Assembly: GCF_036346855.1 (NCBI RefSeq)
Contig: NZ_CP107841.1
Coordinates: 2,108,001-2,172,000 of the forward strand
Source of the DNA: Streptomyces europaeiscabiei
GTDB lineage: Bacteria > Actinomycetota > Actinomycetes > Streptomycetales > Streptomycetaceae
Length of the DNA stretch: 64,000 nucleotides
Direction: 5' to 3'
Under the pieces are notes generated by a model. That model did not search any database and was not told where the DNA came from. It saw nothing but the letters and a program-made list of their open reading frames with translations. A program made the position numbers and the translations under genes. Position 1 is the stretch's first letter. Each line of letters starts with the position of its first letter. Shown here in pieces: positions 45,246-53,104 of the stretch.

Positions 45246-45341
45246 GTCCTGTCTCCATTGGAATCGACGTCGGGAGCGGCCGCGCCGGCTGCTGACTGGT
45301 TCAGTGCCGCCGCGACCGCTTCACCCTACTGCGGTTGACGA

Positions 45342-46028
45342 TCACGGTGCCCCCGCACCACCCCCGACGGTCGCGTCACCGCTCGGGGGCTGCTCACGGG
45401 GCGCCAGGGACGCGAAGTCCCCGGTGTCACCGAGGCGGACGAGAAAAGGCCTGAGTCGGGTGTAACGGATCGCGGTGATGGAACACGGTTCGACAGAGAT
45501 CCGCTGGAAGAGGTCCAGATGAAGTCCGAGTGCGTCCGCGACGAGCGACTTGATGATGTCGCCGTGCGAGCACATCAGATACACGGCGTCGGCACCGTGC
45601 TCGCGCTCCACACGCGCGTTCCACTCCCGCACCGCCTCCGCGGCCCGGTGCTGCATGGCCCGCATCGACTCGCCGCCCGGGAACTCGGCCGCCGTCGGAT
45701 ACGTCTGTACGACCTCCATCAGCGGCTCGTCCTTCAGCTCGCCGAGCTTGCGGCCGGACCAGTCGCCGTAGTGGCACTCGCCGATACGCTCGTCGGTGTG
45801 CGGGCCGAGACCGGGCCGGGCGTCCAGGAGCGGGCGAACAGTCTCCTGGCAGCGCTGGAGCGGGCTGGTGACGACCTCGGCGATCGGCAGCCCGGCGAGG
45901 CGGCCGGGCAGCGCCGCGGCCTGCGCCGCGCCCCGCTCGTCGAGGGCGACCCCGGGCGTCCACCCGGCGAGCACTCCCTCGGTGTTGGCGGTGGAACGTC
46001 CGTGCCGGACAAGGATCAACGTGGGCAT
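45342..46028 (-). CDS. Histidine phosphatase family protein
   Basis: A 228-residue enzyme of the phosphoglycerate mutase-like superfamily. The catalytic signature LILVRHGRSTAN is at the N-terminus (His near residue 8), SPLQRCQETVRPLL gives the second Arg, and VYLMCSHGDIIKSLVADAL supplies the second His. It removes phosphate from an unknown small molecule or protein. ATG at 46028 has no ribosome site; TAGGCT lies 7 nt upstream, so it is probably leaderless. It is upstream of DUF3090 and diverges from corA; the DnaA-box-like array lies between them. Confidence 0.88.
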   Translation of the reverse strand: MPTLILVRHGRSTANTEGVLAGWTPGVALDERGAAQAAALPGRLAGLPIAEVVTSPLQRCQETVRPLLDARPGLGPHTDERIGECHYGDWSGRKLGELKDEPLMEVVQTYPTAAEFPGGESMRAMQHRAAEAVREWNARVEREHGADAVYLMCSHGDIIKSLVADALGLHLDLFQRISVEPCSITAIRYTRLRPFLVRLGDTGDFASLAPREQPPSGDATVGGGAGAP

Positions 46029-46070
46029 GCGCCCCAGCCTAGACGCCCGCCCGACGGCCCCCTTCGGCCC

Positions 46071-46123
46071 TGTGGACAAGGCCTCTGTGGGCAAGGCCTC
46101 TGTGGACAGGTCTCTGTGGACAA
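46071..46123 (-). promoter_or_regulatory. Array of four DnaA-box-like sequences
   Basis: On the minus strand there are TTGTCCACA (46071-46079), TTGCCCACA (46086-46094), CTGTCCACA (46101-46109) and TTGTCCACA (46115-46123), spaced 15, 15 and 14 nt. TTGTCCACA is the preferred Streptomyces DnaA box. Equal spacing in one orientation is unlikely by chance. The array lies between the phosphatase and corA, 25 nt before corA. Confidence 0.65.
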
Positions 46124-46147
46124 GGCCCCCCGAGAAAGGAACTCCCA

Positions 46148-47143
46148 GTGATCGTCGACTGCGCCGTCTACCACGACGGGCACCGCACCGAGGGCCCCGA
46201 CGACCTCTCCGACGCCCTGGCCGCCGCCCGCGCCTGTGGCGGCTTCGTGTGGATCGGCCTGCACGAACCGTCGGAGAAGGAGTTCGCTCTGGTCACGGAG
46301 GAGTTCGCGCTGCACCCGCTGGCCGTGGAGGACGCCCTGAAGGCGCACCAGCGACCCAAGCTGGAGGTGTACGACGACTCGCTGTTCATGGTCCTCAAGC
46401 CGGTCGTGTACGAGCCGTCCAGTGACACGGTGACCACCGGCGAGGTGATGGTCTTCCTCGGCCACGCCTTCGTCGTGACCGTCCGACACGGCGAGGGCTC
46501 GCCCCTGGGCGTCGTACGCAGTCGGCTGGAGCGGGAGCCCGAACTGCTCGGCAAGGGCCCCACGTCCGTGCTGTACGCGATCACGGACGCCACCGTCGAC
46601 CACTACCTGGACGTGGCGACGGAACTCCAGACCGACCTGGAGGAACTGGAGGCGGAGGTCTTCTCCCCCGACATCGGCGGCTCACGGAACACGGCGGCCC
46701 GGATCTACACCTTCAAACGCCAGGTCCTGGAGTTCCGCCGGGCCACCGGCCCCCTCGCCGCACCGCTCGTCCGGCTCTCCGGCACGGCCGGTCACACCAC
46801 CGCGGTGCCCTTCGTGGACGAGAAGGCCCAGCCCTTCTTCCGCGACGTCAACGACCACCTCACCCGCGTCAACGAGTCCGTCGAGGGCCTGGACCGGCTG
46901 GTCTCCGACATCCTCTCCGCGCACCTGGCGCAGATGAGCGTCCGCCAGAACGACGACATGCGGAAGATCTCCGCCTGGGCGGCCATGGCCGCGATCCCGA
47001 CCATGGCCGCCGGCGTCTACGGCATGAACTTCGAGCACATGCCCGAACTGCACTGGGTGTGGTCGTATCCGGCGCTGATGGCACTGATGGTCGTGACGGA
47101 GGTGCTGGTGTTCCGGCTCTTCAAGCGCCGGGGCTGGCTGTAG
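46148..47143 (+). CDS. corA: CorA-family magnesium/cobalt transporter
   Basis: A 331-residue divalent-cation channel. A large N-terminal cytosolic domain and a long helix lead to two C-terminal membrane helices. The signature YGMNFEHMPELHWVWSY (GMN motif) ends the first helix. FRDVNDHLTRVNESVEGLDR belongs to the long stalk helix. It forms pentamers for Mg2+ entry. GTG at 46148 follows AAAGGAA. It stands alone on the plus strand behind the DnaA-box-like array and ends at a convergent terminator. Confidence 0.94.
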   Translation: MIVDCAVYHDGHRTEGPDDLSDALAAARACGGFVWIGLHEPSEKEFALVTEEFALHPLAVEDALKAHQRPKLEVYDDSLFMVLKPVVYEPSSDTVTTGEVMVFLGHAFVVTVRHGEGSPLGVVRSRLEREPELLGKGPTSVLYAITDATVDHYLDVATELQTDLEELEAEVFSPDIGGSRNTAARIYTFKRQVLEFRRATGPLAAPLVRLSGTAGHTTAVPFVDEKAQPFFRDVNDHLTRVNESVEGLDRLVSDILSAHLAQMSVRQNDDMRKISAWAAMAAIPTMAAGVYGMNFEHMPELHWVWSYPALMALMVVTEVLVFRLFKRRGWL

Positions 47144-47177
47144 CCCTCCGCCGCGTGGCTCCGTGTTGCCGTGCCGG

Positions 47178-47216
47178 ACGCGCGCGTGGACGAATCCCGA
47201 CGCCCCACGCGCGCGT
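47178..47216. terminator. Bidirectional terminator, corA / ferritin-like gene
   Basis: Perfect 12-bp arms (ACGCGCGCGTGG and CCACGCGCGCGT) with a 15-nt loop lie between convergent genes. Confidence 0.8.
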
Positions 47217-47234
47217 ACGGGGTACGAAGGTGTG

Positions 47235-48023
47235 TCAGGCGAACTCGGGGGCCGCCGTCGCCGGTCCGCCCAGGGCGTCGCGGCGTGCCGGCGTCTCCAG
47301 CGTGACCATGCGGCGCCAGCCGAAGGCTCGCTCGTACGCGTACATGGCGTGGATGCCCCCGGCGAGGACGGCCGCCTTGGCCTTCGGCCAGCCCAGGATG
47401 CGCCCCATGCGGTCCATCACGGCGAGGCTGACGTCCCGGTAGACGGCGATCTCCGCGAGGGCGCACTCGCGCAGGGTCCGCTGGATGAGGCGCCCGTGTC
47501 CGGCGGCCGCGTAGCGCAGCAGTTCCTCGTGGGTGTAGGCGAGGTGGTTGTCCTCGTCGTCGGAGATCATCCGGACGGCCTTGCCGATCTCGGGGTGGCC
47601 CCCGAAGTGCTTGCGGAGCATCACCATCTGGTCGGCGGCACGCTGTTCGGTGACCCGGCTGTGGGACAGGTAGACGATGATGTCCCGCACCGAGAGGGTC
47701 TGGTCGGCCTTGAGCCTCTCGTGCGCGAGGCCGATGCCGCCGCGCTCCAGAAGCATGGTGTAGTCGGTCTCGGGCGGAACCTCCACGGGTTGGAGGCCGC
47801 GCTTCTTCATGAGGGCGTTGAAGATCCGCCCGTGCTTGTCCTCGTCGGCGCCATGGCGGGTGATCTTGGGTGCGAGGGCGCGCTCGCTCGGCGGGACGAG
47901 CGCGGCGATCCGCGCGTTCTCCCAGCCTCCCTGCGTCTCCCCGCCGGCGGCGATGGAACAGAACAGCCGGAACGACTCGTCGTTGTCGACGATCTCCTGG
48001 AACAGACTCTTGGCCGAAAGCAT
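47235..48023 (-). CDS. Ferritin-like domain protein, function unknown
   Basis: A 262-residue helical protein. Glu and ExxH-type ligand sets are visible in HGADEDKHGRIFNALM and ISDDEDNHLAYTHEELLRYA, as in ferritin-like di-iron proteins. The C-terminal part (LGWPKAKAAVLAGGIHAMYA) is hydrophobic but short of a clear membrane helix. It could store or use iron or act as a small oxidase. ATG at 48023 follows AGAGGTG. Its leader has a tandem 12-bp repeat that folds (48035-48067). It is monocistronic. Confidence 0.7.
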   Translation of the reverse strand: MLSAKSLFQEIVDNDESFRLFCSIAAGGETQGGWENARIAALVPPSERALAPKITRHGADEDKHGRIFNALMKKRGLQPVEVPPETDYTMLLERGGIGLAHERLKADQTLSVRDIIVYLSHSRVTEQRAADQMVMLRKHFGGHPEIGKAVRMISDDEDNHLAYTHEELLRYAAAGHGRLIQRTLRECALAEIAVYRDVSLAVMDRMGRILGWPKAKAAVLAGGIHAMYAYERAFGWRRMVTLETPARRDALGGPATAAPEFA

Positions 48024-48034
48024 CGAAGACACCT

Positions 48035-48067
48035 CTCTGCAGGGGTCCTGGCAGGGGTCCTGCAGAG
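48035..48067 (-). promoter_or_regulatory. Leader hairpin with tandem 12-bp repeat
   Basis: Two copies of GCAGGGGTCCTG (48039-48050, 48051-48062) lie inside a 9-bp inverted repeat CTCTGCAGG/CCTGCAGAG. It is 12 nt before the start of the ferritin-like gene and may shape translation or mRNA life. Confidence 0.5.
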
Positions 48068-48304
48068 AACGAGTCAAATGGGGTACCAGGAGCCGGGCAA
48101 CACCTGTGTCGGACAAATCCGCCGAACGGAGGATGCCGGGGCGGCGAAGGGGCGTAACCGAGCGGGGCGTGCCGCGTTGTCCCGGGTGACGGCCGTGGCG
48201 GGGAAGACCCCCGAGCCCCCACCACGGCCGTAGTACTTCCGGATCCCGATGTTCGGCCGATTCCGGCCGATTCGCGACTGTCGTCGGCCGCTGCGCCGTT
48301 CGGG

Positions 48305-49360
48305 TTAAGCGAGCCCGGCCAGCTCCATGGCCTCCGAGCCGGCCCGGAGCGACGCGATCCGCTCGTCCAGGGTGAAGCCCGCCGGGGCCAGCGTGAGGGT
48401 GGTGACCCCGGCCTCGGCGTAGGCCTTCATCCGGTCGGCGATGCGCTCCACGGAACCGAGCAGCGTCGTCTGGTCGATCAGCTCGTGCGGGATGGCGGCC
48501 GCGGCCCCGGCCTTGTCGCCGGCCAGGTACTTGTCCTGGATCTCGGCGGCCTCCTTCTCGTAGCCCATGCGCTGGGCGAGCTGGTTGTAGAAGTTCTGGT
48601 TGCGGCTGCCCATGCCGCCGACGTACAGCGCGGTGTAGGGGCGGAAGGTGTCGGCGAGCGTCGTCACGTCCTTGTCGTCGCCGACGGCGAGGGGCAGGGT
48701 CGGGCAGATGTCGAACCCGTCGAGGGTCTTGCCTGCCTTCTCCCGTCCCGCCCGCAGGTACTTGACCGCGGTGTCCTCCAGGTGCGCGGCCGACGGGAAG
48801 ATCAGCAGGGCACCGTCGGCGATCTCACCGGTCTGCTCCAGGTTCTTCGGGCCGATCGCGGCGATGTACAGCGGGATGTGCTCACGGGTGGGGTGCACGG
48901 TCAGCTTCAGCGGCTTGCCGGGGCCGCCGGGCAGCGGCAGCGTCCAGTGCTCGCCTTCGTGCGACAGACGCTCGCGGGTCATCGCCTTGCGGACGATCTC
49001 CACGTACTCGCGGGTGCGGGCGAGCGGCTTGTCGAACTTGACCCCGTACCAGCCCTCGGAGACCTGCGGCCCCGAGACACCGAGGCCGAGCCGGAAGCGG
49101 CCGCCGGAGAGCGAGTCCAGCGTCGCGGCGGTCATCGCGGTCATCGCGGGCTGGCGGGCCGGGATCTGGAAGATGGCCGAGCCCACGTCGATGCGTTCGG
49201 TCTTGGCGGCGACCCAGCTGAGCACAGTGGCGGCGTCCGAGCCGTACGCCTCCGCCGCCCAGCACACCGCGTATCCCAGCCGGTCGGCCTCCTGGGCCAC
49301 GGCCAGGTTGTCCCCGTCCATTCCGGCGCCCCAGTAGCCGAGATTGATCCCGAGCTTCAT
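48305..49360 (-). CDS. LLM-class F420-dependent oxidoreductase
   Basis: A 351-residue TIM-barrel flavin/F420 enzyme. MKLGINLGYWGAGMDG, LGYAVCWAAEAYGSDA, GSAIFQIPARQPAMTAMTAA, GRFRLGLGVSGPQVSEGW and HIPLYIAAIGPKNLEQTGEI are typical of the F420-dependent branch. Mycobacteria and Streptomyces have many of these, and substrates are seldom known. ATG at 49360. It diverges from the aldo/keto reductase gene. Confidence 0.9.
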   Translation of the reverse strand: MKLGINLGYWGAGMDGDNLAVAQEADRLGYAVCWAAEAYGSDAATVLSWVAAKTERIDVGSAIFQIPARQPAMTAMTAATLDSLSGGRFRLGLGVSGPQVSEGWYGVKFDKPLARTREYVEIVRKAMTRERLSHEGEHWTLPLPGGPGKPLKLTVHPTREHIPLYIAAIGPKNLEQTGEIADGALLIFPSAAHLEDTAVKYLRAGREKAGKTLDGFDICPTLPLAVGDDKDVTTLADTFRPYTALYVGGMGSRNQNFYNQLAQRMGYEKEAAEIQDKYLAGDKAGAAAAIPHELIDQTTLLGSVERIADRMKAYAEAGVTTLTLAPAGFTLDERIASLRAGSEAMELAGLA

Positions 49361-49705
49361 ATAGACCCGCCTTCCCCTTACCGATCAGTAACGTCTTGTC
49401 GCGCCGACCCTACCGGGCTGGGCCGCCGCGGCAGAGCTCGGGAGGCCTGCGGTGCGGGTGCGGGTGCGGGTGGGCTGTGGCTGATCGCGCAGTTCCCCAC
49501 GCACCTTGAAGAAGCCCGCGGCCCTCAGGGATCGGCCTGCAGGGCCGTCTGGAAGGGCGCGGGGAAGTGCGCGACCAGCCCCCACTCGGTCGCGGACGAG
49601 CCACGATCCTGGAATGCCCGGCCGAATCGAAGCGCGGCTCCGCCGGGGAAATCGGTTGTCCACAGGCCCCCACGTGGCGAACTCCGGCCAGTAATGTCGC
49701 CGTTC
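49361..49705. other. 345-nt divergent intergenic region
   Basis: It contains a GGTGCG-type microsatellite (49451-49473), a copy of the dispersed intergenic repeat (49476-49512) and one perfect DnaA-box-like TTGTCCACA (49656-49664). TAATGT 8 nt before the aldo/keto reductase ATG is a possible -10 box of a leaderless transcript. No gene is seen. Confidence 0.6.
49476..49512. repeat. Copy of the dispersed intergenic repeat
   Basis: GTGGCTGATCGCGCAGTTCC then CCACGCACCTTGAAGAA, close to the copy at 38992. Confidence 0.6.
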
Positions 49706-50689
49706 ATGGAGCAGAGGCATCTCGGCCGTACCGGCCTGCGTGTGTCCCGGATCGGGCTCGGCACCCTGACGTGGGGCCGCGACACGGACGAGCATGACGC
49801 CGCGGACATGTTGAAGCTGTTCTGGGAGGCGGGCGGCAGCCTCGTCGACACGGCGGACGTGTACGGGGACGGCGAGGCGGAGTACCTGCTCGGGCAGTTG
49901 ATGGACGGACTCGTGCCCCGCCGCGACCTGGTCATCTCCACGAAGGCCGGCAGTGTCCCGGACCCCGACCGCCGCTTCGACGGATCCCGCGGCCACCTCC
50001 TCGCCGCCCTGGACGCCTCCCTGGCCCGCCTCGGCACGGACTACGTCGACGTCTGGCACATCCACGCCTACGACCCCGAAACCCCGTTGGACGAAACGCT
50101 CCAGGCCCTCGACCTGGCCGTCAGCAGCGGCCGGGCCCGTTACGCCGGGGTCTCCAACTTCTGCGGCTGGCAGCTCGCGAAGGCCGCCACCTGGCAGCTC
50201 GCGGCCCCCGGCATACGCACCCGCCTGGCCAGCACGCAGCTGGAGTACTCCCTGCTGCAACGCGGCATCGAGCGCGAGGTGCTGCCGGCCGCGCTGGACC
50301 TGGGCATCGGTCTGCTGCCGTCCTCGCCGCTGGGCCGCGGGGTGCTGACCGCCAAGTACCGCCACATCACGCCCCCGGACTCGCGGGGCGGCTCGGAGCA
50401 CATGGCTCCGTTCGTCGCGCCGTACCTCGACGAGGCGGCGACCAGCATCGTCGACGCGGTGCAGACCGCCGCGGACGGCCTCGCCGTGACCCCGATCCAG
50501 GTGGCCCTCGCCTGGGTCCGCGACCGGCCCGGCGTGGCCGCGCCCATCATCGGCGCGCGCAACGCGCTGCAGCTCGCGGGGGCATTGTCAGTGGAGACCC
50601 TTAGTCTTCCTGACGAGATCTGCCGGGCTCTCGACGACGTGTCGGCGCCTGTGCACCGCTATCCCGATCACGACTGGAGCACGCTGTGA
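49706..50689 (+). CDS. Aldo/keto reductase
   Basis: A 327-residue NADPH-dependent carbonyl reductase. The tetrad is visible: Asp and Tyr in DTADVYGDGEAEYLLG, Lys in LVISTKAGS, His in VWHIHAYDP. The C-terminal coenzyme site has APIIGARNALQLAGAL. Substrate is unknown. I chose ATG at 49706 (MEQRHLGRTG), where the conserved part starts; an in-frame ATG at 49694 is an alternative. TAATGT lies 8 nt before 49706. The stop overlaps the next gene by 4 nt (GTGA), so the two are co-translated. Confidence 0.9.
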   Translation: MEQRHLGRTGLRVSRIGLGTLTWGRDTDEHDAADMLKLFWEAGGSLVDTADVYGDGEAEYLLGQLMDGLVPRRDLVISTKAGSVPDPDRRFDGSRGHLLAALDASLARLGTDYVDVWHIHAYDPETPLDETLQALDLAVSSGRARYAGVSNFCGWQLAKAATWQLAAPGIRTRLASTQLEYSLLQRGIEREVLPAALDLGIGLLPSSPLGRGVLTAKYRHITPPDSRGGSEHMAPFVAPYLDEAATSIVDAVQTAADGLAVTPIQVALAWVRDRPGVAAPIIGARNALQLAGALSVETLSLPDEICRALDDVSAPVHRYPDHDWSTL

Positions 50690-53007
50690 GCACGGAGCCC
50701 GCGACCGCGGAGACGGACGAGCCGGAGGGACGGGGCGACGGGACGCCCGCCGCCGGCGCCGACACGCCCGGCGACCGGGAGGCCGCGCTCGCGGCGACGC
50801 CGGAGGGCGGGGCCACGGTCGAGGGCGAGCCCGCCGAAACAACCGGTGAGGCCGACGGCGCGGAAAGCGGGGACGACGGGGACGAACCCGCCGAGAGCGG
50901 CACACAGACTTCCGCCGAAGCCGGCGGCGCCGAGGCTGCTCAGGAAACGTCCGAGGCACAGGCCGAGTTGGCGGCCCAGCGGCTGGAGCGGGAGCGGATC
51001 GAGCGACGCAAGGCGGAGAAGAAGACACCGATCACGAGCGGGGCGGGGCTCAGCGGGACGGCCGCCGATCTGCTGGCCGCCGTACGGGCGGTGGAGGGCG
51101 GCCGGAAGCCCACGGCCGCCGCCTTCGACAGGCCCGAGCCCGCTGCGCGGCGGCCCGCGCCGGAGCCGGTGCGGCGACCGGAGCCCGTGGCGAACACGGC
51201 CGGTGCGGCGGCTCCCTCGGGCGAGACCGTCGAGGGGGTGCGCGCGGTGCTGGCCGAAGGCGGCGCCCCCGAGGCGCTGGCGCCCCAGGTCGCCGAGGCG
51301 CTCGGCGAGGGCGTCGGCGCTCGACTGCGCGAGGATCCCTGGCAGTTGTTGCGGGTTCCGGGCGTCCGGCCTGAGCAGGCCGACGGGTTCGCGCGGGCGC
51401 TGCTCGGCGCGGAGTGCGGCCCGGACGACGAGCGGCGGGGCCGGGCGGTCACCGTATGGCTGCTGGAGCAGGCGGCCATCGCAGGGCACACGGCGCTGGA
51501 GGCCCCGGCGCTGGCCGCCGCGCTCGCCCAGCGTTCCGTGCCCGACCCCGACGAGGCCGTCCAGAGCACCGTCGCCGAGGGCGAGGCCCTGGTCTTCCAG
51601 GACGCGCTCGACGACGCCCCGACCGCGACACGGTCCGCGTCCCCGCCCCCCGCCGCGGCCGACGACACCGGCATCGAGGACGACGAGGCGGAGGAGGAGC
51701 GCCCGGTCCGCGTCCTCATCGGCCTGGAGCGTTACGCGCTCGCCGAGGAGAGCCTCGCCGACGGACTCGCCCGTGTCATGAACTCTTTGCCCAAGGAGGA
51801 CACGACCGACTGGACCTCGGCGGCCGCGTCGGCACCGCGTTCCGCCGAGGAGCTGATCCGCGCCGTCGCCGGACACGGGCTCGTGCTGCACACCGGCGGC
51901 GAGGCGGCCCGAGCGGAACCGGCGGCGCTGGTCACGGCCGCCCGGACGCTCGGCCTGCGGGCGTACGCCGCGACGCACGGCGCGGACGGGCGACGGCGGT
52001 TCTCCTCCCGGTCGGACGCCGAGGGAGGCGCCCCTGCCGAGGGAGGCGACAGCGCCGTGACGACCCTCACCGGGCTGCTGTCCGGCGCCGAGGGGCCCGG
52101 CCGGGACATGGACGGCATGCTCGCCCTCGACCTGCTCGTGGTGCTGGACGCGCCCCAGGTGGACGTCGAGACCGCCGCCCTGCTCGCCGAGTCGCTGCCC
52201 GACGGGGCCCGGCTGGTGCTCAGCGGCGACCCGGGGGTGCTGTGGTCCGCCGGGCCGGGCCGGGTGTTCGCGGATCTGCTCGCCGCCCGCGCCTGCCCGC
52301 AGGTCGCCTCACGGACGCCCGACCCCGGGCCCATCGGCGAGCTGGTCTCCGGGATCGGGATCGGAGAGCTGAACCAGGTCGACGCGCCCGGCAAGGAGGT
52401 CGTGATCGTGCCGGTGCGGGACGCGGGTGAGGCGGTGCACCGCACCGCGCAGCTCGTCGTGGACTCGGTGCCGAGGGCGTTCGGGATCCCCGCCGAGGAG
52501 GTGCAGGTGATCACCCCCGGGCATGGGGGCGCGGCCGGCACGCGTGCGCTGAACACCGCGCTCAAGGAGCGGCTGAACCCCGGTCCGGGCCGCTTCGGCG
52601 GGTTCGACCCGGGCGACCGGGTGGCCTACTCCCCCGCGCCGGGCCGTTCGACGCCCGGCCGTGTGGTGAAGGCCGATGCCGAGGGGCTGCACCTGGAGTG
52701 CGCGGGCACGCCTGTGGTCGTACCGAAGGAGCGGGTCGAGCAGAGCGTGCGCCACGGGTGGGCGCTGACCGCGCACCAGGCCGTGGGGCACCGGTGGCCG
52801 GCCGCGGTCGTGGTGCTGCCGGGTGACGCGGCGCAGGCGCTGAGCCGGCCGTGGGTCTACACCGCCTTCGGCCGCGCAGAGCGGCATCTGTCCGTGGTGC
52901 ACGGTGTGGAGCAGGCCCTGCCACGCGCGGTCGCCGAGGTCCCGGCCAAGCCACGCACGACTCGGCTGCCGGCGTTGCTGAAGGCCCAGGTGCCGTCAGC
53001 CGATTGA
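50686..53007 (+). CDS. RecD2-like helicase relative with lost Walker motifs
   Basis: A 773-residue protein. Residues 1-170 are acidic and Ala/Pro-rich. The rest follows RecD2: helix-hairpin-helix region LREDPWQLLRVPGVRPEQAD, the place of the P-loop at about 400-412 (GLVLHTGGEAARAEP), the Walker B place DLLVVLDAPQVD, then LVLSGDPGVLWSAGPGRVFA, VQVITPGHGGAAGTRALNTA, GWALTAHQAVGHRWPAAVVV and VYTAFGRAERHLSVV. The Gly-Lys-Thr of Walker A and the DE of Walker B are gone, so ATP use is doubtful. GTG at 50686 overlaps the reductase stop. It may be a DNA-binding scaffold. Confidence 0.8.
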   Translation: MSTEPATAETDEPEGRGDGTPAAGADTPGDREAALAATPEGGATVEGEPAETTGEADGAESGDDGDEPAESGTQTSAEAGGAEAAQETSEAQAELAAQRLERERIERRKAEKKTPITSGAGLSGTAADLLAAVRAVEGGRKPTAAAFDRPEPAARRPAPEPVRRPEPVANTAGAAAPSGETVEGVRAVLAEGGAPEALAPQVAEALGEGVGARLREDPWQLLRVPGVRPEQADGFARALLGAECGPDDERRGRAVTVWLLEQAAIAGHTALEAPALAAALAQRSVPDPDEAVQSTVAEGEALVFQDALDDAPTATRSASPPPAAADDTGIEDDEAEEERPVRVLIGLERYALAEESLADGLARVMNSLPKEDTTDWTSAAASAPRSAEELIRAVAGHGLVLHTGGEAARAEPAALVTAARTLGLRAYAATHGADGRRRFSSRSDAEGGAPAEGGDSAVTTLTGLLSGAEGPGRDMDGMLALDLLVVLDAPQVDVETAALLAESLPDGARLVLSGDPGVLWSAGPGRVFADLLAARACPQVASRTPDPGPIGELVSGIGIGELNQVDAPGKEVVIVPVRDAGEAVHRTAQLVVDSVPRAFGIPAEEVQVITPGHGGAAGTRALNTALKERLNPGPGRFGGFDPGDRVAYSPAPGRSTPGRVVKADAEGLHLECAGTPVVVPKERVEQSVRHGWALTAHQAVGHRWPAAVVVLPGDAAQALSRPWVYTAFGRAERHLSVVHGVEQALPRAVAEVPAKPRTTRLPALLKAQVPSAD

Positions 53008-53062
53008 CCGTGCTGCGGGGTGGTGCCGGGCGGGGACAAGTCACACGGCCCGGCGCTCGCGG

Positions 53063-53086
53063 GGGCGCCCGAGCCACTGGGCGCCC
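53063..53086. terminator. Candidate bidirectional terminator
   Basis: Two copies of the self-complementary GGGCGCCC, 8 nt apart, between convergent genes. Confidence 0.55.
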
Positions 53087-53104
53087 GTCGGCCGGAGCCC
53101 CGCG

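Noticed and set aside
46071..46123. Chromosomal replication origin
   Set aside because: Only four DnaA-box-like sites and none of the usual oriC neighbours (dnaA, dnaN, recF, gyrB, rpmH); oriC in Streptomyces has many more boxes.
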